Shown piece after piece: positions 53,723 to 63,756 of a stretch of DNA of 64,000 nucleotides. Origin of the DNA: Bdellovibrio sp. KM01 (GTDB lineage: Bacteria; Bdellovibrionota; Bdellovibrionia; Bdellovibrionales; Bdellovibrionaceae); assembly GCF_013752535.1 (NCBI RefSeq), contig NZ_CP058348.1, forward strand, positions 3,596,001 to 3,660,000. Reading direction: 5' to 3'. The notes beneath the pieces are model-generated. The model searched no databases and was not told the origin of the DNA. It saw only the letters and a program-made list of their open reading frames with translations. Position numbers and translations under genes: made by a program. How positions within the stretch are numbered: the first letter of the stretch is position 1; each line of letters begins with the position of its first letter.

Positions 53723-54124
53723 TTACCACCCAGCTTGGTTTTCTGCCATCAACTGGGACTCTTCCTCAGTCGGGAAATAATTCAGCATCGGATCATGTCG
53801 ACGATGCATGGCTTTTTTAGAAGAACGGCGACGCAAAACAGATTTTAAAGAGTCTACCGTTTGCATCACGGCTTTTTTAAAACTGTCATTCGATTTGGCA
53901 ATTTTAATTACCGATTTCGTATGAGTGGGTTTCAAAATGACCTCGCAAGTATAACTAGGTTTGCGAGCGTGAGTGCGATGTCTTGTAGTCTCGACTCTCA
54001 CGGTGAGGTGAGCAGCACTATCGTACTTGAAGAAATCTTCAATGGAGGCTTCCACTTTTTCAAGTAAGTAAGCTTCAAGGTTTTCTGTACGTGTGATGTC
54101 TCTGTAGTAGATGTCTGTTTGCAT
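53723..54124 (-). CDS. Ribosome hibernation/HPF-type protein
   Basis: A 133-residue protein. Residues 1-100 match the RaiA/HPF fold: IYYRDITRTENLEAYLLEKVEASIEDFF, then CEVILKPTHTKSVIKIAK and a helix with DSFKKAVMQTVDSLKSVLRRR; the end is basic and disordered (RRRSSKKAMHRRHD). Such proteins bind the ribosome and inactivate it in slow growth. It is 84 bases upstream of the BON gene on the same strand, and both may respond to stress. AGGAGG precedes the start. Confidence 0.8.
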   Translation of the reverse strand: MQTDIYYRDITRTENLEAYLLEKVEASIEDFFKYDSAAHLTVRVETTRHRTHARKPSYTCEVILKPTHTKSVIKIAKSNDSFKKAVMQTVDSLKSVLRRRSSKKAMHRRHDPMLNYFPTEEESQLMAENQAGW

Positions 54125-54327
54125 ATCTACCTCCTTGTTCTTTCATTATCGCTGAGACCCAACAATTCTTTAAATATATAATTTAAATGACATATATAAG
54201 TTAAAGTTATAGGTTCAGTCTGGGTCCTATGGAATTCCCTAGTGCTCTTGGACAGTTGGGCGACTGATGTCGTGGTCCGGGTTCCAAAGTGGAGCCAAAA
54301 TTCGTCTCTAAAACCGGGTGGTATTTT

Positions 54328-55251
54328 ATGTTTAATTTTAATCACTTGTACTATTTTTACGTGACGGCAAAAATTGGCGGCGTTTCAAACGCTGCTAAAT
54401 ATCTGCGAATTTCCCAGCCCAGCCTCTCGTCACAATTGAAAATTTTAGAGAGCAATATCGATGTAAAACTTTTCGAAAAAAAAGGTCGTGTGCTCCAACT
54501 TACGTCTGACGGGGAAAAGACTTTCGCCTATGCAAAACGCATGTTCGACGTTGCAAACGAGTTAGCTGAGTCCTTGAAATCCCCAGGCGAAAAAATGACT
54601 GAAAGATTTCACATCGGAATTTCTGAACAAGTGGAAAGACCTTTCATTGCAGATATTCTTTCTCCTGTCATTCGCGACAACCGCGGAAAAACCAACAAAA
54701 TTATTTCCATCACTTCTGCTCCCGACGACGACATCCTGCAACTTCTGCGCACGAAAGAAGCGGACTTGATGCTGACGAATAAACCGATTTACGCGGAGGA
54801 CGTCGTTGAACTTGCTTCAATTGCGGCTCCCGTAAATTTGATGGTTTCCACTCAGCTTTTGAAAAATCTGAAAATGCGTGTTTCGAAAAACACCAGCGTT
54901 CAGGATTTCCTGGCAGCTTTTCCCGGTGGCCTGGTGATTCCTTCTTACAAAATGAAATTACGCCACGAAACTGATCTGTTCATAGAAAACATCAAGACAC
55001 GCAAAAAGATCTCTTTTGAATCTGATATCATGTCGGTTGTCGGCCGCGCGATCGTTGATGGTGCTGGCTGTGGTTTCTTGCCCCTGCCTTATGTTTTAGA
55101 AGAAATCAAAATGGGATTGATCACAGTGATCGGGCCTAAGGCAGGGCTCTGGAAACACTCACTGTACATGATCTCTCACAAAGAAGACGACTACGATGCC
55201 CTCACTGAAGACATCGTGAAACGCTTTAAACAATTGGATAAGTGGAGCTAA
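54328..55251 (+). CDS. LysR-family transcriptional regulator, NhaR-like
   Basis: A 307-residue regulator. The helix-turn-helix is at about residues 4-62: FNFNHLYYFYVTAKIGGVSNAAKYLRIS as first helices and QPSLSSQLKILESNIDVKLF as recognition helix, with the LFEKKGRVLQLT wing. The effector domain follows. The NhaR/CbbR-like pattern is suggestive only. I chose the ATG at 54328, where family similarity begins; an in-frame ATG at 54289 adds 13 unrelated residues. The 200-base divergent region upstream is AT-rich near 54170-54200 and could hold operators; no other gene is seen there. Confidence 0.85.
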   Translation: MFNFNHLYYFYVTAKIGGVSNAAKYLRISQPSLSSQLKILESNIDVKLFEKKGRVLQLTSDGEKTFAYAKRMFDVANELAESLKSPGEKMTERFHIGISEQVERPFIADILSPVIRDNRGKTNKIISITSAPDDDILQLLRTKEADLMLTNKPIYAEDVVELASIAAPVNLMVSTQLLKNLKMRVSKNTSVQDFLAAFPGGLVIPSYKMKLRHETDLFIENIKTRKKISFESDIMSVVGRAIVDGAGCGFLPLPYVLEEIKMGLITVIGPKAGLWKHSLYMISHKEDDYDALTEDIVKRFKQLDKWS

Positions 55252-55631
55252 CTTCCACCTAATAGCGTCGCTTTTCGGGTGCGGCTGTTTTGAACTTCGA
55301 TCACGCAGGAATACGTCGTGGGGCTTTTAGTACGGAAAACGACAGTCATTTTGCCGTTCACAAACTTATGGAAATCAGAAGCGATATCCTTGCCCGGGAT
55401 GATGACCCAGTATTTGCCATTCGATTCATCAACAAAGACGCGGTAAAAAACGATGTCACGGATTTTCCCGAGAACAGCTGGTAACTCCTGCTCAACGTTC
55501 ACCGTCTGGCAGAACTCCCCCGCATAAGATTTCACCTTATGCGATTCGATTTCCAAATAGGTCACGCCGATCAAACATGTGATCAGCAAAATAAGGAAAA
55601 CAGCGCTAATGACTTTTAGGGTACGGCTCAC
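55248..55631 (-). CDS. Single-span membrane protein of unknown function
   Basis: A protein of about 127 residues with one N-terminal transmembrane helix (about residues 6-24), probably facing the periplasm, and a mixed-strand rest with two cysteines. I chose the GTG at 55629-55631 because GAGG lies five bases upstream; the ATG at 55649 and the TTG at 55655 are in-frame alternatives without a ribosome site. Its stop overlaps the LysR stop by four bases. No family is recognised. Confidence 0.6.
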   Translation of the reverse strand: MSRTLKVISAVFLILLITCLIGVTYLEIESHKVKSYAGEFCQTVNVEQELPAVLGKIRDIVFYRVFVDESNGKYWVIIPGKDIASDFHKFVNGKMTVVFRTKSPTTYSCVIEVQNSRTRKATLLGGS

Positions 55632-55737
55632 AGTGACCTCAGGAAACATTGCCAATTAAACATTGGCAAGTTTATGGCTTAATAATAATCGGAAAATGAA
55701 ATTCGCGGAAGTGTTAATTACAACGTTACGAAAAAAG

Positions 55738-55770
55738 AAAAAAGCCTCCGGGTTTCCCACGGAGGCTTTT
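55738..55770 (-). terminator. Rho-independent terminator on the minus strand
   Basis: AAAAGCCTCCG (minus strand) and CGGAGGCTTTTTT flank a nine-base loop. It follows the M28 peptidase stop by about 25 bases. Confidence 0.88.
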
Positions 55771-55794
55771 CTGTTGTCATTTTAGAATCAAAGC

Positions 55795-57024
55795 CTAGTA
55801 AGGCTGACGAGCCGTTGAGTTGGCAAGATCCATCGCGAACACAACTGCCAGTTTTGAGTACATCGCAGAGTGAGCAAAATTCGTTTTATCATTGATCAGA
55901 TCTTTCGCCGTGTGGATATTTGGATTATCCGCGCGCATTGTGGATTCAAAAGGCATCAATGTTGGGTAACCTTGTCTGAACCAAGAAGCATGGTCACTGC
56001 AACCGTAACCGCATTGATCATCCACGATTCGCGCGTGCAAATAAGCTTCGTTCACAGCTCTTAGGTATTCATGCAACCACTTGCTGGTAAAGTCTGTCAT
56101 GTTACCGATCACAAACTCCCCCGCACCTGGATAAGAAGTCATATCCAACTGAAGAACTGCAACCACATCACGTTTTTCACCTTTATAAGATTTCGCGATT
56201 TCCGCAGAACCCAAAAGACCTGATTCCTCGCCCGCGTACCAGAAAAATTCAACAGTACGTTGCGGTTGTTCTTTTTGGCTGATGATGCGCAAAGTTTCTA
56301 GCAAGTTTGCAGACCCGGAAGCATTATCGTCAGCGCCCGGAGCTTGCTGACCGCCGCCCCATCCTTGATTGATGGAATCCAAGTGACCGCCCAAAACTAC
56401 GATCTCATTTGGACGAGTCGAACCCGTCAAACGAACACGCACTGATTGTTGTGGAGTGGAATCATGGGAGATCAAAGAAATTTCATAAGGAATGTTGGAA
56501 CTTGCAAGCAAAGTCTGCAAACGTCTTTTCATGTCTTCGACGTGAACGTTTGGAGTTTTGCCACGGTTATAACGGTTTGGATAAGAAGACAACCAAGTCA
56601 CCCACTCACGCAGATTTTGCTCGCTAACTTCAGCAACCGCTGCTTCGATTTTAGGGCTTTTTTCAACCGCTACGGCTGCAAAAGGGGCTCTTTCGTAAAG
56701 GTCGTTTTTAGCTTTAATTTCCGCCAAAGAACTCAACATTGAAGTAAAATTCAAAGCTTGGAAGTTCTTTTCCGTAGTCAAATCTTCAAAGCCGCCGCAT
56801 TTGCCCACTTTATGAGCGCGCTCTTGGATTTTTAGTTGCATTTCCGGAGTGATAACCGCATATCCGACACCTACAGATTCTTCTTTAGCCAGGACAGGAA
56901 TGTCCAAAGCCTTAAGGTCCGAAAGGTCCGCCAAAATTGGCTTTGTGGAGAAGGTTTCAAGGGACGCTTGGTGAGCGCCAGCTTGCGATGCAACGAGTAA
57001 AAGGGCCATCATGGCAGTTTTCAT
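55795..57024 (-). CDS. Exported M28 family zinc aminopeptidase
   Basis: A 409-residue exported peptidase. The signal peptide is cleaved about residue 17 (ASQAGA), and a pro-like region lies at 20-150. The M28 metal ligands are all visible: His214 in LGGHLDS, Asp232 in GADDNASG, Glu266/Glu267 in YAGEESG, Asp294 in LQLDM, and His371 in NIHTAKD. The Cys pair in CGYGCSDH is often found in secreted leucine aminopeptidases. It would act on peptides outside the cell or in the periplasm. A terminator follows. Confidence 0.93.
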   Translation of the reverse strand: MKTAMMALLLVASQAGAHQASLETFSTKPILADLSDLKALDIPVLAKEESVGVGYAVITPEMQLKIQERAHKVGKCGGFEDLTTEKNFQALNFTSMLSSLAEIKAKNDLYERAPFAAVAVEKSPKIEAAVAEVSEQNLREWVTWLSSYPNRYNRGKTPNVHVEDMKRRLQTLLASSNIPYEISLISHDSTPQQSVRVRLTGSTRPNEIVVLGGHLDSINQGWGGGQQAPGADDNASGSANLLETLRIISQKEQPQRTVEFFWYAGEESGLLGSAEIAKSYKGEKRDVVAVLQLDMTSYPGAGEFVIGNMTDFTSKWLHEYLRAVNEAYLHARIVDDQCGYGCSDHASWFRQGYPTLMPFESTMRADNPNIHTAKDLINDKTNFAHSAMYSKLAVVFAMDLANSTARQPY

Positions 57025-57132
57025 GGAATCATTCCTTTGAAATAGATTACTTGTTTACAATGTTAGCCAAGTTGTCCACAACCAGCAAAGATAAATCTTG
57101 AACGCGCAAACTTTAGTTATGATGAGAACACG

Positions 57133-58701
57133 ATGAAAAATGACATTCTGTTGGTCACACTCAATTCAACTTATCAGCATTCCTCTTTCGGATTGCGCTA
57201 TTTGTATGCGAATTTAAAAGAACTCCAAGAGCGCGCATCGATCCTTGAGTTTACCACTGCGAAAGATCCTCGCGACATCGCTGAACAGCTTTTAAAACTC
57301 AACCCTAAGATTATCGGACTTGGCGTATATATTTGGAATGCCAACGAAAGTTACGAACTGGTGAGCCTCATCAAACGCATCAGCCCCGAGACGATTGTGG
57401 TTCTGGGCGGCCCTGAAGTAACACACGAAAGCGAGACGCAAGCGATCTGTAACACCGCTGACTTCACGTTCAAGGGTGAAGCAGATTTCTTGTTCTATGA
57501 GTTTTGCCAGAAGTATTTTTCGACCGGCGAATTGCCCCAAGAAAAGTACATAAAGGGTCCTCTTCCAGAGATAAAAAATATCGCATCGCCGTATAGTTTT
57601 TATTCCGACGAAGATATCAAGAACCGTGTTCTTTATGTTGAGGTATCTCGCGGTTGTCCTTATCGCTGCGAATACTGTCTGTCGTCTTTGGATAAATCTG
57701 TGCGTAACTTCGAGATCACGACGTTCCTGGCGGATATGCAAATCCTGCTAGATCGTGGTGCTCGCCAATTTAAATTCATTGATCGCACCTTTAACTTAAG
57801 CCCCACCATCTGCACTCAGATCCTTAACTTTTTCCTGGAGCGCATTGAACTGGGACTGTTTCTGCATTTCGAAATGGTACCGGATCGTCTGCCGACAGAA
57901 ATCCGCGAGCTGATCAAAAAATTCCCTCACGGCTCTTTGCAATTTGAAATCGGTATCCAAACCTGGAACGTCGATGTCGCAAGACTTGTCAGCCGGAGAA
58001 ATGATTTAGCGAAAGTTAAAGAGAACTTTAAATTTCTGGCAGAAGAAACCGGCATTCACTCTCACGCCGATCTTATCGTGGGTCTTCCGGGCGAGGATAT
58101 TGAAAGCTTCGCCAAGGGTTTTGATACACTGGCAGAGCTTCGTCCTGATGAAATCCAAGTGGGTATCTTGAAACGTCTGAAAGGCGCGCCTATTTCCCGT
58201 CATGATAAAGAATGGGAAATGGTTTATTCAGAACATCCCCCGTTCCAAATCCTGCGCACAAAAATGATGGATTTCCAAACGATGCAAAAAATGAATCGCT
58301 TTGCAAAGTATTGGGACTTATTTGCGAACAGCGGTAACTTTAAAAATTTCGTGGCGGCGATCAAAAGTCGTTCTGAACTTGCTGAACACAAATCATTCTT
58401 TTGGGAGTACTTTGCGTTTACTGAATACATGTCGGCAAGACATGCTCAGTCTTTCGGTATTTCTTTAATCAACCTAGTGGAATCAGCTTTGGTTTATTTG
58501 ACGGATCATCTGCACTGGCCCCATGAAGAAGCAAGACAGCTTTTGATTTCAGATTATATGGCGCCTGGCACTCGTGAACTTCCAAAAGTTTTAAAGGTTT
58601 ATCCAGAGCCTAAGCAAAAAGGTTTGTCTCCTGAGATGAGAAACAATCTGCCTAAAAGGCAACAGAGACATCTTGTAAAATCGGAGACTCAGTCTTCTTA
58701 G
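57133..58701 (+). CDS. B12-binding radical SAM protein (DUF4080-like)
   Basis: A 522-residue protein with an N-terminal cobalamin-binding domain (about 1-140: LLVTLNSTYQHSSFGLRYL, GLGVYIWNANESYELVSLIK, VLGGPEVTHES) and a radical SAM domain with CPYRCEYC (Cys175, Cys179, Cys182). The late part resembles DUF4080. Class B radical SAM proteins methylate unreactive carbons or modify tRNA or small molecules; the substrate is unknown. There are no maturation or biosynthetic partners beside it. Its 3' end overlaps the convergent membrane-protein gene by 50 bases. Confidence 0.88.
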   Translation: MKNDILLVTLNSTYQHSSFGLRYLYANLKELQERASILEFTTAKDPRDIAEQLLKLNPKIIGLGVYIWNANESYELVSLIKRISPETIVVLGGPEVTHESETQAICNTADFTFKGEADFLFYEFCQKYFSTGELPQEKYIKGPLPEIKNIASPYSFYSDEDIKNRVLYVEVSRGCPYRCEYCLSSLDKSVRNFEITTFLADMQILLDRGARQFKFIDRTFNLSPTICTQILNFFLERIELGLFLHFEMVPDRLPTEIRELIKKFPHGSLQFEIGIQTWNVDVARLVSRRNDLAKVKENFKFLAEETGIHSHADLIVGLPGEDIESFAKGFDTLAELRPDEIQVGILKRLKGAPISRHDKEWEMVYSEHPPFQILRTKMMDFQTMQKMNRFAKYWDLFANSGNFKNFVAAIKSRSELAEHKSFFWEYFAFTEYMSARHAQSFGISLINLVESALVYLTDHLHWPHEEARQLLISDYMAPGTRELPKVLKVYPEPKQKGLSPEMRNNLPKRQQRHLVKSETQSS

Positions 58702-59161
58702 TAAGGACTGAGGCGATCATAAAGCTAAATCCTGCGACCAGCATGGCACATCGCCAATACATCAAATTCAGCCATTGCAAGCGCACGCTCTCCCAATCAT
58801 TGGGAGGGCCTTGGAACTGCCACATATGAATCACGCGGTTTAAGGGCATATTCCCGGTCCACGTCATCACCAGCTCATCGGCCATACAAAGCATTGCAAA
58901 TAAAACCAGAAAAAACTCAACCCGCTGCCACTGACGGCGCATCACAATCAAATGCACCGCAAGCTTAAACACCACCACCAGACACAATAACGGTGTCCAA
59001 GACAGAAATGATCGCTGCATGGATTGATGAAAAGCGATGTAGGACGAAGCCGACAGCTTTTCCATTACGGGCCCCATGCCAATGACAAACGCAAAGGCAT
59101 TGCCCGCAAGCAGCCCGATCAAGAGCAAACTTGTGTACTTCAAGAATTGGTTAAGTTTCAT
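58652..59161 (-). CDS. Four-span membrane protein, DUF1772-like
   Basis: A 169-residue inner-membrane protein with four hydrophobic segments at about 8-30, 48-72, 78-98 and 135-155, of the plan seen in DUF1772 (anthrone oxygenase-like) proteins, including MPLNRVIHMWQF between the third and fourth segments. Its last 50 bases overlap the end of the radical SAM gene on the other strand, so the C-terminal 16 residues are constrained by both frames. Function unknown. Confidence 0.7.
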   Translation of the reverse strand: MKLNQFLKYTSLLLIGLLAGNAFAFVIGMGPVMEKLSASSYIAFHQSMQRSFLSWTPLLCLVVVFKLAVHLIVMRRQWQRVEFFLVLFAMLCMADELVMTWTGNMPLNRVIHMWQFQGPPNDWESVRLQWLNLMYWRCAMLVAGFSFMIASVLTKKTESPILQDVSVAF

Positions 59162-59220
59162 ATGGAGCTACTTATACGCCCCCCAAACAGAAACTCACGT
59201 TTCAATTTCTTCACATAACA

Positions 59221-60003
59221 TCAATGGTCGCGGAATTTTTTGGCGTAGCCTGTGTACGAAACATGTTTTGATTTGCACCAGGTAAATTGAAAGTTTTGAT
59301 GAAGCTCACGAGTTCTTAAAAGATTCCAAGTACTCCTCTGAAAAACCACGGGACGAAGCCCGCGCATGGCTTGAACTTCAAGATCAAACTCTTCCAGCCA
59401 CACTTGCACTTCTTCGGGTTTTCGAAACAGGCGATATTCAAAATATTTCTCGGGCGTGTGATTTAAGAACCATCTCATAAACTTATTCATCCATAAGTAT
59501 GAAATTAAAGTCTTGTTTATAGTGCGAAAAAAGAAAATGCCCCCAGGACGCAACACCCGACTCATTTCAGAAATAATCTTCTCAGGGTCGGAAACATGCT
59601 CAAAAAGATCCATGGCAACCACAACATCAAAGCTTTCATTGGGAAAGGGCATACGATAGGCATCGCCTTCGACATACTTCACGCGCCCGGTGACATCCAT
59701 CAGTTCAGCCACTCGCAAACTCGTGCGAGAGATATCAAGCCCTGTCACATCGTGACCGGCTTGGGCGGCAGCGTTTGAAAAAAATCCTGCGCCACTGCCA
59801 ACATCCAAAATCTCTGCATGAAAGCCGATGTATTTACGAATTTCTCCCAAAATCCAGGCAAGCTGAGATTTGGTTTCTAAGCGAAGCAATGCCATGGGTC
59901 CCCTGTTGGAGGAATACCACTCCTTTGCAAGCTCATGATAGAGCTCACTTCGCTGCACATCCTGCTCTTGAAATTTCCGCAGTTCGATTTCTTCTTCTTC
60001 CAC
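59221..60003 (-). CDS. UbiG-like SAM-dependent methyltransferase
   Basis: A 260-residue class I methyltransferase. The SAM site is EILDVGSGAGFFSNAAAQAG (about residues 64-83), followed by GLDISRTSLRVAE, DAYRMPFPNESFDVVVAMD and LEHVSDPE-like FEHVSDPEKI, in the arrangement of ubiquinone O-methyltransferases. ELAKEWYSSNRGPMALL before the core is also UbiG-like. Quinone or another phenol may be the substrate. The gene stands alone between convergent and divergent membrane-protein genes. Confidence 0.83.
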   Translation of the reverse strand: MEEEEIELRKFQEQDVQRSELYHELAKEWYSSNRGPMALLRLETKSQLAWILGEIRKYIGFHAEILDVGSGAGFFSNAAAQAGHDVTGLDISRTSLRVAELMDVTGRVKYVEGDAYRMPFPNESFDVVVAMDLFEHVSDPEKIISEMSRVLRPGGIFFFRTINKTLISYLWMNKFMRWFLNHTPEKYFEYRLFRKPEEVQVWLEEFDLEVQAMRGLRPVVFQRSTWNLLRTRELHQNFQFTWCKSKHVSYTGYAKKFRDH

Positions 60004-60105
60004 TCTTTCAAGCTAACAAGGAGTGTGAGCCAACGACGAATCCTGCGAAGTCCAGTGATAATAATCAATCAACAGCCTCGACAACACGTCGAAGGCCTGG
60101 CTACA

Positions 60106-60486
60106 ATGTGGGTCATGGATATTATTGAAGTAGTCTGCCGTATGATTTTCGGTTTACAAATGGCCTTTTGGGGCCTGAATGGCTTCTTTAACTGGGTGAC
60201 AATTCCACCCTCTCCACCGGTCATTGAAAAATTCGTTGAAGCTTGTATTGAAACCCGCTTTATCATGCCAACGACCAAAGTGATCGAAATCGTGTCGGGA
60301 CTGCTATTGGTTCTGGGAATTGCGGTGAACTTAAACCTAATGCTGTTCGCACCGATCATTTTTGTGATCACATTCCTGCACTTGCTTCATAATCCTAAAC
60401 CCTGGGGCGTCGTGGTTCCTATCACTCTGCCATTTGCAGTGGTGATTGGATTTCATCTGCCGGCACTGTTTGCCGGAAACTTTTAA
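60106..60486 (+). CDS. DoxX-like small membrane protein
   Basis: A 126-residue inner-membrane protein with four hydrophobic segments, the plan of DoxX-like proteins: FGLQMAFWGLNGFFNW early, VIEIVSGLLLVLGIAVNLNL in the middle and a last helix near 100-118. The start is one of two ATGs at 60106 or 60115; the first has GAAGG ten bases upstream. Its 3' end overlaps the convergent DUF1304 gene by four bases. Function is unknown. Confidence 0.72.
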   Translation: MWVMDIIEVVCRMIFGLQMAFWGLNGFFNWVTIPPSPPVIEKFVEACIETRFIMPTTKVIEIVSGLLLVLGIAVNLNLMLFAPIIFVITFLHLLHNPKPWGVVVPITLPFAVVIGFHLPALFAGNF

Positions 60487-60839
60487 AGCAACGCAATCAC
60501 TGCCAGGATCGCTGGCAAGGCCTGAATAAAGAAAATACGACGACTGACACTGTACGCGCCGTAAAAGCCTGCGATAATCACGCAGACCAGGAAAAACATT
60601 TTGATCTGATAGGCAAAGGCTTCGTTGGATTGGAATAAACCCCAAAGCAGGCCGGCACCCAAGAATCCATTATATAAACCCTGGTTGGCAGCCAGAACGG
60701 CCGTAGTTTGGGCTTTTTCGAAAGTATTTCTGAAAACCTTCAGGCCTGTTGGCTGAGTCCACAAATACATCTCCAAATACATGAAGATAAAATGTTGTAC
60801 CGCAACTATCGTAACTAACGTCAGGCCCAAAAACCTCAT
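60483..60839 (-). CDS. DUF1304 family membrane protein
   Basis: A 118-residue protein with four hydrophobic segments. VAVQHFIFMYLEMYLW and ANQGLYNGFLGAGLLWG are the conserved DUF1304 segments. The family has no assigned role. The ATG directly follows the stop of the CBS-domain gene (no gap), so they form one transcript. Confidence 0.85.
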   Translation of the reverse strand: MRFLGLTLVTIVAVQHFIFMYLEMYLWTQPTGLKVFRNTFEKAQTTAVLAANQGLYNGFLGAGLLWGLFQSNEAFAYQIKMFFLVCVIIAGFYGAYSVSRRIFFIQALPAILAVIALL

Positions 60840-61304
60840 CTATATTCCCGTCTGGGAGATCTTATAGGCGATCTCGTCTAAGCTTTCGATATCAAACAAG
60901 GTCGAAAGCGTCTGTTTTCTTGGAACTTTATCTAAACTCTGCGCCAGCAATCGCAATAAGTCATCAGTTGTTACGATGCCGATCAATTGGTTCTGTTCAT
61001 CCCCAACTAATATCGAACTGATTTTCAAATCCAGCATTTTTTCGATCGCGGAATGCAAAGGCAAATCATGGGCCATCCACACGACAGGACGAGACATAAA
61101 GTCTTCGACTCGGGAATGGTAAGAATTTGCGTTTTTAAGAAGATCTCGTTGAGACAGGACGCCAACAATTTGTTCGTCCGGATCAATGACAGGGAGGTGA
61201 CGAATTTGATTTCGCTCCATCACCTGTCTTGCATCAGCCAGAGTTGTTCCGACCGAAACTGTGATTACATTATTGGACATGACATCGCGAGCGAGTTTAG
61301 CCAT
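60840..61304 (-). CDS. CBS-domain pair protein
   Basis: A 154-residue protein made of two CBS domains, about 8-62 (VMSNNVITVSVGTTLADARQVM, VVGVLSQRDLL) and 72-125 (VVWMAHDLPLHSAIEKMLD, IVTTDDLLRLL). Such pairs bind adenine nucleotides and sense energy state. No catalytic domain is attached. It leads a two-gene unit with DUF1304, and trpS lies 27 bases upstream on the same strand. Confidence 0.9.
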   Translation of the reverse strand: MAKLARDVMSNNVITVSVGTTLADARQVMERNQIRHLPVIDPDEQIVGVLSQRDLLKNANSYHSRVEDFMSRPVVWMAHDLPLHSAIEKMLDLKISSILVGDEQNQLIGIVTTDDLLRLLAQSLDKVPRKQTLSTLFDIESLDEIAYKISQTGI

Positions 61305-61331
61305 AAGGGGCTCCTTTGCAGGTCGTCCCCT

Positions 61332-62327
61332 TTAGTACACAATACCCATCGCCTTTTTAACATCAGAAAGAGTTTGTGCTGCAACAGTGCGAGCGGCATC
61401 TGTGCCAGTACGCAAGATTTCGCGCACATAACCCATGTCTTTTGCATACTCTTCGCGACGTTGGCGCATAGGAGCAATTTTGGCTTCTAAAATCTCCAGA
61501 ACACGCTTTTTAAGAACGCCATCACCCAAACCACCACGACGGTAGTGTTCTTTCAAAGCTTCGACTTCTGCTTGGTTTGGATCGAAAATATCAAGGAATA
61601 TAAATGGAACGTGACCTTCAACTGTGCCTGGATCTTCCACTTTTAAGTGATTTGGATCCGTGTACATCGCATTTACTTTTTTCTTTAGTTCATTGGGAGT
61701 ATCACCCAAGTAAATCGCGTTACCCAAAGACTTGGACATTTTCGCTTTACCATCGATACCAGTCAGGCGGCCCGTTGTACCCACCATTGCTTTTGTATCG
61801 TGGAAAACTTCAGTCTTATACAGATGATTAAATCTGCGCGCGATCTCGTTTGTTTGCTCGATCATCGGCTGTTGGTCTTCACCCACTGGAACCAAGTCAG
61901 CTTTAAAAGCCAAGATGTCTGCCGCTTGAGAAACCGGGTACGTAAAGAAACCCGCAGGGATTGAATCCTTCATGTTTTTTTGACGGATTTCATCTTTCAA
62001 TGTGGGATTTCTTTCCAAGCGAGCAACAGTCACCAAGTTCATAAAATAGAACGTCAGTTCAAAAAGCTCTGGAATTTGTGATTGAATAAAGATCGTGCTT
62101 TGTTTGGGATCAATACCCACCGCCAGGTAATCAAGTGCAACCTGCTCAACATTCTTACGAACGTGCTCTGGGTTTTCATAGTAATCCGTCAATGCTTGCG
62201 CATCCGCGATTAAAACGTATTGATTGTATTCGGATTGCAATTTCACGCGATTTTGCAAAGAGCCAACATAGTGTCCAAGATGTAAAGGGCCTGTGGGGCG
62301 ATCGCCCGTCAAAATGATCTTTTTCAT
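61332..62327 (-). CDS. trpS: Tryptophanyl-tRNA synthetase
   Basis: It charges tRNA-Trp. The class I motifs are HLGH in [14 protein letters not shown], and KMSKSLGN in the middle. About 330 residues is the normal bacterial length, and [13 protein letters not shown] matches the substrate pocket. I chose the ATG at 62325-62327; an in-frame TTG at 62333 has AGGG at a better distance. The gene starts ten bases after the SDR-DUF2867 gene on the same strand, so the two are co-transcribed. Confidence 0.95.
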   Translation of the reverse strand: MKKIILTGDRPTGPLHLGHYVGSLQNRVKLQSEYNQYVLIADAQALTDYYENPEHVRKNVEQVALDYLAVGIDPKQSTIFIQSQIPELFELTFYFMNLVTVARLERNPTLKDEIRQKNMKDSIPAGFFTYPVSQAADILAFKADLVPVGEDQQPMIEQTNEIARRFNHLYKTEVFHDTKAMVGTTGRLTGIDGKAKMSKSLGNAIYLGDTPNELKKKVNAMYTDPNHLKVEDPGTVEGHVPFIFLDIFDPNQAEVEALKEHYRRGGLGDGVLKKRVLEILEAKIAPMRQRREEYAKDMGYVREILRTGTDAARTVAAQTLSDVKKAMGIVY

Positions 62328-62337
62328 GACCAAATAT

Positions 62338-63726
62338 TTACCCTAACTTAGGCTTCTGGACAAGCGGACGTGCAAGATGCCGTGCAAATTGATTCATCAC
62401 CCACAGATGAACATAGGCCTGCGTCACCTTATAAAAGTACCAGGGTAGTCTTGGCCTGAAATCATGGATCGCCGCCAGACACGCGGTCCCACCCAAAACT
62501 TCACGAAATTCAAGGCGCCCACGGCCGCTCTTTTTAGAAAAAAGCCCGCCACGAACATAGAAAAGCTCGCGATGTCCCCAGCTGCGATCCGGAGAATACT
62601 CCAAAACCAAAAGACGAATGTAAGGAAAGCGATTACAGAAATAAACCCAGCGGTCTTTAACTTCCACTTTCATCACCCGCGGCCGCATGACCGGCAAATA
62701 GGCCATGTACTCCAGAGCCACATCCCTGGCGGTCCAACCCGGTGGCAAAGGCAGTCTTTGCACCGAGCGAACTTCATGTTTCGCATCCCGCGCGGCATGA
62801 AAAGCATGGGGCTTACTCGCGCCCGAATAGTTCTCAATGGCAAGCTTTAAGGCTTCGTCGATTCCCATGAAATGATGACCCGGAATTTCCAAACGGTGAT
62901 CTGCACGCACCAACAGGGGATTGCGCAAACTTTCAATCAAGGGATTGATCAAGTTTTTAGGAGCGCTCGTAACCAAGCGAACCCACAGAGCCGACAAATG
63001 CGGTGTTAAAAACGGAACCTTCCAAAGAGCTCGTCGTAATCCCATTTGGTCCGCAACTCTTAACATCATTTCACTATAGCTTAAGATGTCCGGACCACCT
63101 AAATCATAAATCTTATTATCGGTTGCGGAGCTTTCCATGCAGAAGCGGATACTTTTAAGCACATCATCTAAAGCTACCGGTTGGCTCGCGGTCGAAGTCC
63201 ACTGAGGACAAACCATCACGGGCAGTCTTTGCACCAGACGAGTCATGATCTGAAAGGACGATCCATCAGAACCAATGATCAAAGCCGCGCGAAGAATCGT
63301 GGTTGGAATATCGCTGTTTAAAAAAACACTTTCCACTTCGCGACGACTTTGCAGATGTGCCGACAAGTTTTTACTGTCGTCAGGAACCAAGCCACCGACA
63401 TATATGATTTTCTTAACTTTGTTCTTTTGAGCGGCTCTAAGAAAATTATCCGCGACGATCAAATCGAAATCTTCAAAGGATCCTTGCGATAAATGAGCTG
63501 ATGGTTGCATCGAGTGCACCAGATAAACCGCAATTTCCGCACCGTCTAATGCCTTTTCCGCATCCAGCAGACTAAAAAGGTCGCAATTACGCCACTCGCA
63601 GGAAGAATGCTCTTCAGAATGCGAGTGCTGTGAGCGGCTTAAGCCCACGATCGAATATGTTCCCTTTAAATGTGCAACCAGAGCTTTGCCAATGAATCCA
63701 CTGGCTCCGGCAATAGCAACTCGCAT
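62338..63726 (-). CDS. SDR-family NAD(P)-binding protein with DUF2867 domain
   Basis: A 462-residue protein. The first 280 residues are an extended SDR-like fold: [20 protein letters not shown] binds the dinucleotide, and [17 protein letters not shown] is typical of the group. The C-terminal 160 residues match DUF2867 in plan ([40 protein letters not shown]). Annotated relatives may take part in membrane lipid or redox chemistry, without proof. It precedes trpS by ten bases. Confidence 0.83.
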   Translation of the reverse strand: MRVAIAGASGFIGKALVAHLKGTYSIVGLSRSQHSHSEEHSSCEWRNCDLFSLLDAEKALDGAEIAVYLVHSMQPSAHLSQGSFEDFDLIVADNFLRAAQKNKVKKIIYVGGLVPDDSKNLSAHLQSRREVESVFLNSDIPTTILRAALIIGSDGSSFQIMTRLVQRLPVMVCPQWTSTASQPVALDDVLKSIRFCMESSATDNKIYDLGGPDILSYSEMMLRVADQMGLRRALWKVPFLTPHLSALWVRLVTSAPKNLINPLIESLRNPLLVRADHRLEIPGHHFMGIDEALKLAIENYSGASKPHAFHAARDAKHEVRSVQRLPLPPGWTARDVALEYMAYLPVMRPRVMKVEVKDRWVYFCNRFPYIRLLVLEYSPDRSWGHRELFYVRGGLFSKKSGRGRLEFREVLGGTACLAAIHDFRPRLPWYFYKVTQAYVHLWVMNQFARHLARPLVQKPKLG

Positions 63727-63756
63727 GAATGCCTCCGGAAGATTTTGACGGAAATA

